NCBI GenBank assembly: GCA_910585435.1
Contig: CAJUEJ010000035.1
Coordinates: 1 to 41,304, forward strand
DNA length: 41,304 nt
Reading direction: 5' to 3'
Origin: an uncultured Hungatella sp.
GTDB lineage: Bacteria > Bacillota > Clostridia > Lachnospirales > Lachnospiraceae
Positions within the stretch are counted from its first letter, which is position 1, and each line of letters opens with the position of its first letter. The notes below the pieces were generated by a model. It saw only the letters and a program-made list of their open reading frames with translations, was not told the origin of the DNA and did no database searches. Of the stretch, positions 24,841 through 32,928 are shown piece by piece. Both the position numbers and the translations under genes were made by a program.

Positions 24841-25659
24841 ATGGAAAACTATACCATCGGTCAGATCGCAAAATCACTGGGAATATCTCCTCAGCTTCTC
24901 AGGCATTATGAGTCTCTGGGCCTTCTGGACACCCAAAGAGACGAGAAAAACCAGTACCGCACCTACAAAACCAAGGATACAAAGCTGCTGTTTCAGACCA
25001 TCATTTACCGGGCCATGGGATTCTCATTAAAAAAAATCAATCAGATGTTAAAGGAAGAGTCCCCCCGGGAAGTGGAGCACTCTCTGGATATCCGGATAAA
25101 TGAAATCCAGAAGGAGATTGACAAGCTGAAAGGAATCCAGGATGAGATAAGGGAATATCACGACAGCCTTCTGTCTGCCGAAGCCAGGAAAGGCTTATGT
25201 TGGATCGAGCCAGATGATTTTGAATTTTACCGTATTATGAAAAAAGGAAGCGGCCAGTCCATTATCACGGAGACCGACAGCCTTTTAGTCAGCCTCCATA
25301 AAAAGGTTCCTTATGTCCGTCAGGGTTTTACCCTGTCTCTGGACATGCTTCAGGATCCCCGGGCGCCTTTTGATTACCAGTACGGCATTGTCATGAAAAA
25401 GGAGGATATAGACCGACATTGCTGCGAGACGGACATGCTTCCCTATCTGGTAAGGCTCCACGGACCTATAGCCAGAATTATTTTAGGGCTGAAGCCCGAA
25501 GATTCCTTTTCAAGAGATCTTTTTCTTTCCTTTTTAGATACTGTCAAAGCCAACGGCTATATGCCTGCAGGGGATTGCTACGGGGTGGCCCGCTACGTTT
25601 CCTTCAAAGAAAATACCGATAATCTTTTTGAATTCCTGCTGCCGGTAAAGCCGCTTTAA
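24841..25659 (+). CDS. MerR-family transcriptional regulator
   Basis: The protein has 272 residues. The winged HTH opens with YTIGQIAKSLGISPQLLRHYESLGLLDTQRDEKNQYRTY, the MerR signature. A coiled-coil dimer helix follows at about residues 80-115 (NEIQKEIDKLKGIQDEIREYHD). The C-terminal 150 residues form a ligand-type domain (LCWIEPDDFEFYRIMKK onward) resembling BmrR/GyrI-like effector domains only in general layout. No metal-binding cysteine cluster is evident, so a small organic ligand is more likely than a metal. GGAGG precedes the ATG. The MerR-type promoter of the next gene is the expected target. Confidence 0.88.
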   Translation: MENYTIGQIAKSLGISPQLLRHYESLGLLDTQRDEKNQYRTYKTKDTKLLFQTIIYRAMGFSLKKINQMLKEESPREVEHSLDIRINEIQKEIDKLKGIQDEIREYHDSLLSAEARKGLCWIEPDDFEFYRIMKKGSGQSIITETDSLLVSLHKKVPYVRQGFTLSLDMLQDPRAPFDYQYGIVMKKEDIDRHCCETDMLPYLVRLHGPIARIILGLKPEDSFSRDLFLSFLDTVKANGYMPAGDCYGVARYVSFKENTDNLFEFLLPVKPL

Positions 25660-25673
25660 GTCAAATTTCTCCC

Positions 25674-25704
25674 TTGACCTTACATCTGTTGTAAGGTTTA
25701 TACT
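25674..25704 (+). promoter_or_regulatory. MerR-type promoter and operator of the flavoprotein gene
   Basis: TTGACC and TATACT are separated by 19 bp, the stretched spacer typical of MerR-activated promoters. The spacer holds an inverted repeat with 7-bp arms, CCTTACA and TGTAAGG, 5 bp apart. It begins 14 bp after the stop codon of the MerR gene. Confidence 0.8.
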
Positions 25705-25741
25705 CATTATAAACTTACGTTAAATAAGGAGGATATGCAAG

Positions 25742-27955
25742 ATGAAAAAGCGGCTGAATTGCTTTATCTGCTGCGCAGTAATACTGTCCTGTATGACTGC
25801 CTGTGGCGGAAAAGAAGCACAGGTTCAGACAGAGGAAAGCCAGACACAGGGGACGACAGAAGCCACCACGCAGGCTGAGGAAAGCAAAGAAGCTCTCTAC
25901 ACACCGGGAACGTATACCGGGGAGGCTGCCGGGTACGGGGGAAATGTATCCGTAACCATCACGGTTGATGCTTCTTCCATTACAGATGTGACAGTAGAGG
26001 GTGCAGACGAGACGCCAACCATCGGAGGCGCCGCCTTAGAGGAGCTGGCCGGCCAGCTTAAGGAGGCACAGGATTCAGAAATCGACGGTGTTACGGGAGC
26101 CACCATAACAAGCACTGCTGTAAAGACCGCTGCCAAAAGCGCCCTGAATCAGGCTATGGGGAAAGAGAATTCCTCTGAAAAAGCTGCATTGACTGACGGA
26201 GTCTATTCCGTAAAAAGTACCGGCTACAGCTGGACCGGCATGATTGCTGCAGATGTAACGATCAAGGACGGCCAGATCCAGGATATAGCCATCACAGAAG
26301 AACACGAAAGTGACACTGCCGAAATCGGCCAAACCGCCTTCGACCTTCTGATTCCCCGCCTGCTTGAGCATCAGAGCCTGGCAGTTGATTCTGTCAGCGG
26401 CGCCACCGTCACTTCAAACGGAATCAAAAGCTGTGTCTCAGAAGCTATTACCCTGGCCGGCGGTGATCCTGCCCAGTGGCAGACGCCTGTGGAAAAGAAA
26501 ACCGATACCGTAAAATTAGAAGGATATGATGTAATCGTGGTAGGCCTGGGCGGTTCCGGAATCTCCGCTTACTGCGCGGCTGCTGAAGAAGGCGCTGCCG
26601 TATTCGGCATCGAAAAGGCAGCTAAACTGGGAGGCCAGTCTGCAACAGTAACCGGCCCTATGGTAATCAACTCAAAGGCTCCTGCCTTCAAAGACGTGGA
26701 ATTTGCCAACCCGGACGATGTGTATCAGGTATGGCTGGATTATGTGGAAAGCGATAAGAAAGCAGACATTATCCATGAAGCTGTCTATAACAGCGGCGCC
26801 TATCTGGATTATTACATTGACAACTTTGATTTTGAATTCCAGGGAATGATTATGAGCTTTGCCAGGCCGGAATGGAGCCAGTTCTGGACAAGATACGTAG
26901 GCGAAAACGGAGGCACCAATATATTTGGAGCCAACAAAACATACCAGTATAACCGTGCCATGGAAAAAGCAAAGGGATTTAACGAGAAAAATGATTTTAT
27001 GCTGGAGCTGTCAGCAGAGGATCTGATCTTCGAAGGCGACCAGATAGCAGGAGTAAAGGCAACCTACTATGACGGAACCACCTATGAGATCTACGGAGAC
27101 TCTGTAATCCTGGCAACAGGAGGATATATCGGCGATGACAGCCTTGTGAAGGAAAACTTCGGAACCACTCTGTGTACTGTAGCCGCCACCATCAATGACG
27201 GCGCTGGTATCAAGATGGGCCTGGCAGCAGGCGGAGCTACCTACAACATGGCTGTAGACCCCATGATTCACATTTTACAGATTCCCAATCTGATTAAAAA
27301 TGAAGACCTGACTCCCAACCAGAAAGCAGTCCTGTCAGCGCTGGCTCTGGTAACAGGAGAAAAGACTGTGTCTATCACAGGAGAAGCACTGGACTTAAAT
27401 GCCATCGGCACTACCAATATCTGCTCCATTCCAGGCTACCGCTACTATGTGGTCTACACCCAGGAACAGATTGATTCCTACAAAGAAAAAGGCTTAACCG
27501 AGAATTTTGCCACGGCAACCTCCATGTTCATGGGACAGGGCGGAGAGCTGGTGACAGGAACGCCTGTGGAGGATATGGATACCATCCTGGACATGGGAAT
27601 TCAGTACAAAAATGTATTGAAAGGAACTGTAAAAGAACTGGCAGAACAGATGGGCTGTGACGAGGCAACCCTCGCTCAGTCCCTGGGTGATGAAGATACC
27701 ACCTACTATGCAGTCATTGCTGCAGGATATACATACGGAACCGTCGGCGGACTGGACGTTGATGTCAAAATGAATGTTCTCAAAGAAGACGGTACTCCCA
27801 TCGAGAATCTGTTTGCCGTAGGTACAGATTCCATGGGTGTGGAAAATATCGAAGGAAAGCCCTACACCCCATGGGGCGGCCAGGCCCAGTCCTGGACCTT
27901 TGTCTCCGGTTATCTGGGAGGCAAAGCTGCTGCTGCATACGGCACGGCAAGATAA
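25742..27955 (+). CDS. Exported flavoprotein reductase lipoprotein with two FMN-binding domains
   Basis: The 737-residue lipoprotein (lipobox MTAC, C21) has a Thr/Glu-rich linker and two FMN-binding domains (PF04205). Each ends in an ApbE-type flavinylation motif: DGVTGATIT near 115-123 and DSVSGATVT near 216-224. From about 262 an FAD-binding fumarate reductase/succinate dehydrogenase-like domain follows (VIVVGLGGSGISA; C-terminal LFAVGTDSMGVENIEG). Related extracellular reductases pass electrons from membrane carriers through covalent FMN to FAD and then to an organic acceptor. The usual NRLGGNA motif with the substrate-binding arginine reads PYTPWGGQAQSW here, so the acceptor is probably not fumarate. 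No ApbE gene is in the window. AGGAGG precedes ATG. Confidence 0.88.
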   Translation: MKKRLNCFICCAVILSCMTACGGKEAQVQTEESQTQGTTEATTQAEESKEALYTPGTYTGEAAGYGGNVSVTITVDASSITDVTVEGADETPTIGGAALEELAGQLKEAQDSEIDGVTGATITSTAVKTAAKSALNQAMGKENSSEKAALTDGVYSVKSTGYSWTGMIAADVTIKDGQIQDIAITEEHESDTAEIGQTAFDLLIPRLLEHQSLAVDSVSGATVTSNGIKSCVSEAITLAGGDPAQWQTPVEKKTDTVKLEGYDVIVVGLGGSGISAYCAAAEEGAAVFGIEKAAKLGGQSATVTGPMVINSKAPAFKDVEFANPDDVYQVWLDYVESDKKADIIHEAVYNSGAYLDYYIDNFDFEFQGMIMSFARPEWSQFWTRYVGENGGTNIFGANKTYQYNRAMEKAKGFNEKNDFMLELSAEDLIFEGDQIAGVKATYYDGTTYEIYGDSVILATGGYIGDDSLVKENFGTTLCTVAATINDGAGIKMGLAAGGATYNMAVDPMIHILQIPNLIKNEDLTPNQKAVLSALALVTGEKTVSITGEALDLNAIGTTNICSIPGYRYYVVYTQEQIDSYKEKGLTENFATATSMFMGQGGELVTGTPVEDMDTILDMGIQYKNVLKGTVKELAEQMGCDEATLAQSLGDEDTTYYAVIAAGYTYGTVGGLDVDVKMNVLKEDGTPIENLFAVGTDSMGVENIEGKPYTPWGGQAQSWTFVSGYLGGKAAAAYGTAR

Positions 27956-28018
27956 TTCAAACTGACATACCTGCATTTATGCCGCCTAACCGGCGGCGAA
28001 ACGCTGAGCTTTCAAAAT

Positions 28019-28056
28019 AAAAGCGGAGCCTCTGCAACAGGAGGATTCGCTTTTTT
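28019..28056 (+). terminator. Intrinsic terminator, possibly bidirectional
   Basis: AAAAGCG and CGCTTTT arms with an inner CCTC/GAGG pairing are followed by TTTTTT on the plus strand, about 65 nt after the flavoprotein stop. A-rich flanks on the other side could also serve the minus-strand gene. A GCCGCC/GGCGGC hairpin lies just before it. Confidence 0.75.
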
Positions 28057-28084
28057 AATAATAGAAAATCCACTGGCCTTCAAC

Positions 28085-28429
28085 CTATTGTATTCTTTTT
28101 AGTTTCGCACTGTGCTCCGTAACTACTTTTTTTATAAGTGTCATATCTTGCATCGTATTTTGAATCTGATCAGCTCCTTCGGCATACCTTTCATATGTGG
28201 ACGTATAACAGGCTTCTATGTTCTGGAGTCTTGGAAGGATTTCATTTTCCTGGGTAATTTCAATCCTTTTTATTCGTGTATCTATCTCCCTCATCTCCGC
28301 TTTAATGTCTCTCATCTCTACTTTAATATCACTAACATTGTCCTGTAATTTTGAAATATCTTTCTGGAGCGGCTCCAGCTTTTTGTCCATCATACTTGAA
28401 ATGGCAAGTAACAATTCGTTATCACTCAT
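28085..28429 (-). CDS. Small coiled-coil protein of unknown function
   Basis: The protein has 114 residues. After MSDNELLLAISSMMDKKLEPL the middle (about 18-60) is a continuous heptad-rich coiled coil (ISKLQDNVSDIKVEMRDIKAEMREIDTRIKRIE). The C-terminal third is amphipathic. A strong AAAGGGG site precedes the ATG. I recognise no domain; similar short coiled-coil proteins are common in Clostridia, with no known role. It stands between two converging terminators and has no obvious operon partner. Confidence 0.65.
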   Translation of the reverse strand: MSDNELLLAISSMMDKKLEPLQKDISKLQDNVSDIKVEMRDIKAEMREIDTRIKRIEITQENEILPRLQNIEACYTSTYERYAEGADQIQNTMQDMTLIKKVVTEHSAKLKRIQ

Positions 28430-28611
28430 AATATTGCCCCTTTCCTGTTACATCTATTCTTATAGTAACATAAGGATGCCTCTCTTTAGATCGATTATTC
28501 GCCCTATTATAAAAATTTTTTACAATATCTGCTTTTCCTTCTTCTCAGTTCTTCTGTAATAGTTTTTCCAGATAAATTATAGCATTTAAAAGCAATGATT
28601 ACAAGAACTAT

Positions 28612-28652
28612 AAAAAAGCGCCCTGTCCCGACACTCCCGGCAAGGCGCTTTT
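28612..28652 (-). terminator. Terminator of the iol operon
   Basis: On the minus strand AAAAGCGCC and GGCGCTTTTTT pair around a 21-nt loop containing a minor internal stem. It lies about 65 nt after the iolB stop. Confidence 0.75.
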
Positions 28653-28718
28653 CTCTCCCAATTTAGTTCTTCACATAAGGTAACGATTCAGTTTTCAGCC
28701 CCATAGCTGTGGCATCTC

Positions 28719-29504
28719 TCAAAACTGTGCATCATGCATCCACACATACCGCTCATCCTCACACCTGTCTGTCTGCAGCCATGGATTCCCGTCCAGATGG
28801 CGGATCATCCAGCAGGTATACATCTGGAATCCCGGAGCCACGGCCTGGGGATGCAGCTCCCCTCCCGGAATGGCGGAGAAGCTGTTGTCCACGCTCTTAA
28901 ACACCTGGTCTCCCACAAAGCTGGCTCCAAACCCTTCCGGCCTGTCAAACTTAAACAGATACGTCTCCGGCTGGGGATGCCTGTGAGGCAGATACCCGGA
29001 CCAGTTCCCTCTGTCATTTAACACCTCCCCCAGCACCATGTTGGACTGAGGTGAAATATCGTGGTCAAAAATCGTATTCACCCTTCTCTTGGCCACATTG
29101 CCGAACTTCCCGACACTGGAATATCCCCACGGTGCATCCTCCGGAGCATACAGCCGGCTGGCAAATTCCTTCTCATTCCTGGTACACTGCACCAGAATCT
29201 CCGTATCCGCCTCTGCCGTCACATCCACCTTGTGCCCTGTACACACATGCACGCACCAGGGTCCTTCCGTAAACACATCCTTCCTGCTTACGGTCTCCGT
29301 CTTTCCATCCCAGCCATAGGTGACCTTGCCGGACAGAAGAAGAACCGCTGTCTCCTCCCCCTCCCGGCAAAAGTTCCTGGTCTCCCCCTGGCTCATCTGG
29401 TACACCCGGATATCCATCATCATGGCCTTATACTCATTGTCATACGTGGTGAGAATCATCTCACCCTTCTCATCAAACTTCGGATAACCAAACACTTTTC
29501 CCAT
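28719..29504 (-). CDS. iolB: 5-deoxy-glucuronate isomerase
   Basis: The 261-residue cupin-fold enzyme converts 5-deoxy-D-glucuronate to 2-deoxy-5-keto-D-gluconate in myo-inositol breakdown. The metal and substrate region WSGYLPHRHPQPETYLFKFD is clear, as are the family segments GEETAVLLLSGKVTYGW and the ending HLDGNPWLQTDRCEDERYVWMHDA. The length is near that of the family. It follows iolD by 38 nt and is the last gene of the unit before the terminator. Confidence 0.93.
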   Translation of the reverse strand: MGKVFGYPKFDEKGEMILTTYDNEYKAMMMDIRVYQMSQGETRNFCREGEETAVLLLSGKVTYGWDGKTETVSRKDVFTEGPWCVHVCTGHKVDVTAEADTEILVQCTRNEKEFASRLYAPEDAPWGYSSVGKFGNVAKRRVNTIFDHDISPQSNMVLGEVLNDRGNWSGYLPHRHPQPETYLFKFDRPEGFGASFVGDQVFKSVDNSFSAIPGGELHPQAVAPGFQMYTCWMIRHLDGNPWLQTDRCEDERYVWMHDAQF

Positions 29505-29542
29505 AGGACTCTCCTTTTCCAGTTATCAGTCATTAAACATTT

Positions 29543-31474
29543 TTAATAAGCCCTGGACTCACTTCTCCCCTTCAGAACCCCATCGCATGCTTCCCGCACA
29601 GATTCTTTCTCCGAGGTCGTGGCAATCCCCACATTCCACCAGGACTCATACCCATCTGTCATAGTCTTGGGAATCACCTTCAAATCAAACAGACAGGCAA
29701 TCTCCTGCTTTTTCGCATCCTCCAGTGCCTCTTCCAATTCTCTGATCGTCCGGCAGGTATAAGCCTTCAACCCATACCCTTCCGCCACCTTGGCATAATC
29801 CACCGGAATCAGCTCCTCGCACGGCTTCTTCCCGTTGGTATACCTGAATTCCGTAGCCAGGCTTCCGATTCCATGATTCATCTCCAGATTATTGATGCAT
29901 CCAAATCCACAGTTGTCAAACACCAGAATATTCACCTTCTGCCTCTCCTGCATAATGGTCATAATCTCGCTGTTTAACATCAGGAAGCTGGAATCCCCCA
30001 CCACACAGTACACCTCATTCTCCGGCTCCGCAAACTTTACGCCCAGTGTTGCGGCAACCTCATATCCCATACAGGAATACCCATACTCTGCATGGTATCC
30101 CCCTCTCTTATCTGTGGTCCACATTCTCTGCATACAGCTGGGAAGAGAACCGCCGGCCGTAATAATGGTGGCATCCTCATCAATCACCCTGCGGATAGCC
30201 GCCAGAGCCGCCGTCTGGGTAATCTTTCCTCCTGTCAGCTTCACAAACTCCGGAATGGTCCTTGGGTCTCTGGCCTTAATAAGAGGCTCAAAATCATCCC
30301 CTGTATATTCAATCCCGGCCAGATGGGCCATCTCCTTATCCCAGGCTGCCTTGGCCTTCTCAATCTCATCCGTGTAAGAAGAAACATATCCCCTGGCTCT
30401 TAACTTCTCCGCCAAAGCCTCAACCGTGGCCCTGGCATCTCCGATTGCCTTCACCGCATCCATTTTATAAGCATGAAACCGGCAGTTGTTGATAGATACG
30501 AACCTTACATCCTCATTCTGGAACAGATGCTTGGAGCTGGTGGTAAAATCAGACATTCTGGAACCGATGGCAATGACCACATCCGCATCCTTTCCAATGA
30601 TATTAGACGCATAGGTTCCCGTAACGCCAATCCCTCCCAGGCAGTACGGATGGCTGGAAACACAGGCGCTCTTCCCGGCCTGGGTCTCCCCGAAGGGAAT
30701 CTTAAACTCCTCGCAGAACTTCTCCACAGCCTCCCCGGCCTCAGAGTACTTCACGCCGCCGCCTACGATAATCAGCGGTTTCTTCGCCTCTGCAATCACC
30801 TGGGCGATATCCTCCAGCTCCTCCTCCACTGCCGCCGGCCTGGTAATCCGGTGAACTCTCTTCTTAAAGAAATAGTCCGGGAAATCGAAGGACTCACCCT
30901 CCACATCCTGGCACAGCCCGATGCAGCAGGCCCCTGTCTCCGCCGGGTCTGTCAGGACACGCATGGCATTGATAAGAGCTGTCATCACCATCTCCGGCCT
31001 GGTAATCCGGTCCCAGTATTTGCACACCGGCTTAAAGGCGTCATTGGTTGTCACCGCAAGGCTGCTGCTCTGCTCCAGCTGCTGAAGCACCGGGTCCGGC
31101 TGTCTGGACGCAAATGTATCCGCCGGGAACACCAAAAGAGGAATATTATTCACCGTAGCCGTGGCGCAGGCAGTCACCATATTGGCGGCGCCTGGTCCTA
31201 CAGAAGAAGCACAGGCAATGATTCTCCTTCTGTTACTCTGCTTTGCAAATGCAATGGCGGTATGGCACATTCCCTGCTCATTCCTGCCCTGCATCACCTT
31301 GAGGCCGCCGGGATTGCTGTCCAGAGCCTCCCCCAGGCCTACTGCGATTCCGTGTCCGAAAATCGTGAAAAATCCCTCTACAAACTTGGTCTCCACCCCA
31401 TCCATGGAAACATACTGATTATCCAGAAACTTGACAATGGCCTGAGCCGTTGTCATCCTCGTCGTCTTTGTCAT
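29543..31474 (-). CDS. iolD: 3D-(3,5/4)-trihydroxycyclohexane-1,2-dione hydrolase
   Basis: The 643-residue thiamine-diphosphate enzyme opens the ring of the diketo-inositol intermediate. The N-terminal region EGFFTIFGHGIAVGLGEALD and the NEQGMCHTAIAFAKQ segment are IolD hallmarks. The C-terminal cofactor motif is GDSSFLMLNSEIMTIMQE, ending VFDNCGFGCINN. The frame runs on to 31690, but ATG 31474 (MTKTTRMTTAQAIVKFL) has AAGGAAAG upstream and gives the family length. The extra 72 codons are a tandem-repeat spacer and are not expected to be translated as part of the enzyme. Confidence 0.93.
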   Translation of the reverse strand: MTKTTRMTTAQAIVKFLDNQYVSMDGVETKFVEGFFTIFGHGIAVGLGEALDSNPGGLKVMQGRNEQGMCHTAIAFAKQSNRRRIIACASSVGPGAANMVTACATATVNNIPLLVFPADTFASRQPDPVLQQLEQSSSLAVTTNDAFKPVCKYWDRITRPEMVMTALINAMRVLTDPAETGACCIGLCQDVEGESFDFPDYFFKKRVHRITRPAAVEEELEDIAQVIAEAKKPLIIVGGGVKYSEAGEAVEKFCEEFKIPFGETQAGKSACVSSHPYCLGGIGVTGTYASNIIGKDADVVIAIGSRMSDFTTSSKHLFQNEDVRFVSINNCRFHAYKMDAVKAIGDARATVEALAEKLRARGYVSSYTDEIEKAKAAWDKEMAHLAGIEYTGDDFEPLIKARDPRTIPEFVKLTGGKITQTAALAAIRRVIDEDATIITAGGSLPSCMQRMWTTDKRGGYHAEYGYSCMGYEVAATLGVKFAEPENEVYCVVGDSSFLMLNSEIMTIMQERQKVNILVFDNCGFGCINNLEMNHGIGSLATEFRYTNGKKPCEELIPVDYAKVAEGYGLKAYTCRTIRELEEALEDAKKQEIACLFDLKVIPKTMTDGYESWWNVGIATTSEKESVREACDGVLKGRSESRAY

Positions 31475-31537
31475 AGCTTTCTTTCCTTTCTTATTGTCCA
31501 CTGCTTTTCGCGCTGCCTGTCCTGCCTGCCGCAGCTC

Positions 31538-31652
31538 TTCCAAAGTCTTGCCGCGCTTTCCAAAACCTGCTCCATCCTCCAAAATTCGCTGCGCCTTCAA
31601 AAATCTGTCCCATCTTCCAAAATCTGCTGCACCTTCAAAAATCTGCCGCCGC
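31538..31652. repeat. 19-bp imperfect tandem repeat between iolC and iolD
   Basis: Five units with an exact 19-bp period start at 31558, 31577, 31596, 31615 and 31634. The consensus is about TTCCAAAATCTGCTGCACC (plus strand). A degenerate 20-bp unit precedes them at 31538. The period is not a multiple of three, which argues against a coding role. Confidence 0.8.
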
Positions 31653-31676
31653 AGGCCGCTTACATCCTTTTTCCTG

Positions 31677-32711
31677 TCACACCCTGGCAATCATCTCGCC
31701 GAATTGCTCCTTCTCTTCCTTAATAAATGCCTTCACAGCCTCCGGCCCCGGAAGGTCATCGGAACAGTTGTTGCTTCTCACCATCATGGACGCCTCTGCA
31801 GAGCCGAACTCCAGGCAGTCAATAATCTCCCATCCCTGATACAGGCCATACAGGAATCCGGAACCGTAGCCGTCGCCGCCGCCGAAGCCCTTTCTCGCAT
31901 CCACCGGGAAGGGCTTGATGCTGAACTTCTGTCCGTCGCAGGTGTAAGCCGTGGAGCCCTGCATTCCATGCTTAATCACCACAATTTTTGCATTGTATCC
32001 CTGCCACAGAGCCGCGCTCTCCTCATCGGTCATGCCAGGCTTTATTAATTTTTCCGTCAAATCAAACTCTTCCCTGGAGCCCATGATAATATCTGCTTCC
32101 TTGGCCACCATGGAATAATAGATGGAAATCTCATCGCTGTTCTTCCAGTTGTACTCTCTGTAGTCAATATCAAAAATCACTTTCGTATGGTTCCTCTTTG
32201 CCAGCATCACCGCCTTGATGGCCGCCTCCCTGGAAGGGCTTTCCGCCAGAGCCGTACCGGAGATAAGGATTGCCTTGGTATTCTTTATGAATTCCTCATG
32301 GATATCATCCACATGCAGCTGTAAATCCGCAATGCAGTTTCTGTACATCAGAATATGGCTCTCCTTGGAAGAAAGCATCTCCGTAAAGGTCAGCCCCAGC
32401 TTCTCGCCGCCTGTACACTTGGTGATATTAGACGTATCGATTCCCTGCTCGTTAAAATAATCCACCACATACTCGCCGAACTGGTCATCCGACACCTTGC
32501 CGATGAATCCGGCCTTTAAGCCGTGCCTGGTGACCCCCACCGCAATGTTGGCCGGCGAGCCCCCTACAAACTTCTCAAACATATGTACCTTTTTGAGAGG
32601 CTTAAACTCCTCCTTCACCTGGTCATTGTAGGCAGGATTAAAATCAATGGCCACCCGTCCCAGCAGCACCAGGTCCATAGGCCTGGACTGGTCAAACTCA
32701 ATGTACTTCAT
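31677..32711 (-). CDS. iolC: 5-dehydro-2-deoxygluconokinase
   Basis: The 344-residue PfkB-family kinase phosphorylates 2-deoxy-5-keto-gluconate. It has VLLGRVAIDFNP at the start, the sugar-kinase signature GGSPANIAVGVTRHGLKAGFIGKVSDDQFG, and the catalytic GD in KGFGGGDGYGSGFLYG, which replaces the more common GAGD with GGGD. ATG 32711 is chosen because GGAGG lies 7 nt upstream; the frame extends 10 codons further without support. It is the first gene of iolC-iolD-iolB. The other pathway genes (iolG, iolE, iolJ, iolA) and an inositol transporter are not in the window. Confidence 0.93.
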   Translation of the reverse strand: MKYIEFDQSRPMDLVLLGRVAIDFNPAYNDQVKEEFKPLKKVHMFEKFVGGSPANIAVGVTRHGLKAGFIGKVSDDQFGEYVVDYFNEQGIDTSNITKCTGGEKLGLTFTEMLSSKESHILMYRNCIADLQLHVDDIHEEFIKNTKAILISGTALAESPSREAAIKAVMLAKRNHTKVIFDIDYREYNWKNSDEISIYYSMVAKEADIIMGSREEFDLTEKLIKPGMTDEESAALWQGYNAKIVVIKHGMQGSTAYTCDGQKFSIKPFPVDARKGFGGGDGYGSGFLYGLYQGWEIIDCLEFGSAEASMMVRSNNCSDDLPGPEAVKAFIKEEKEQFGEMIARV

Positions 32712-32801
32712 CCCTTTCCCTCCATTTCCGCACCCAAACACACCATACCTTCCGGCACACCTGCATCCCCTGTAAAGAAACCTGAAATCCCCTTCCGGCT
32801 T

Positions 32802-32885
32802 TGCGTGCTTTTATAGTTTTATGCGTGCTTTTTGTGTATCTTTATTCTATACTCCTATAATAGCACGCAAAAGTCCTGCGTGCAA
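32802..32885 (-). promoter_or_regulatory. iol promoter with GCACGCA operator array
   Basis: On the minus strand TTGCAC (32880-32885) and TATTAT (32857-32862) are 17 bp apart. The whole spacer is an inverted repeat of GCACGCA/TGCGTGC (32863-32869 and 32877-32883). Two more copies in direct orientation, exactly 20 bp apart (32822 and 32802), lie downstream of the expected start. A repressor binding there would block both polymerase binding and exit. The regulator gene is not in the window. Confidence 0.75.
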
Positions 32886-32928
32886 GTATTTTTTCCTGAA
32901 ATATTATCCTGACACAAACATAAAAAAT

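Noticed and set aside
31475..31690. 72-residue N-terminal extension of IolD
   Set aside because: It is encoded by the 19-bp tandem repeat, lacks a ribosome site, and the family start is ATG 31474.
30473..31723. Long plus-strand frame (416 codons) opposite iolD
   Set aside because: It is antisense to conserved iolD sequence, has a His/Arg/Leu-rich shadow composition and no recognisable domain or ribosome site.
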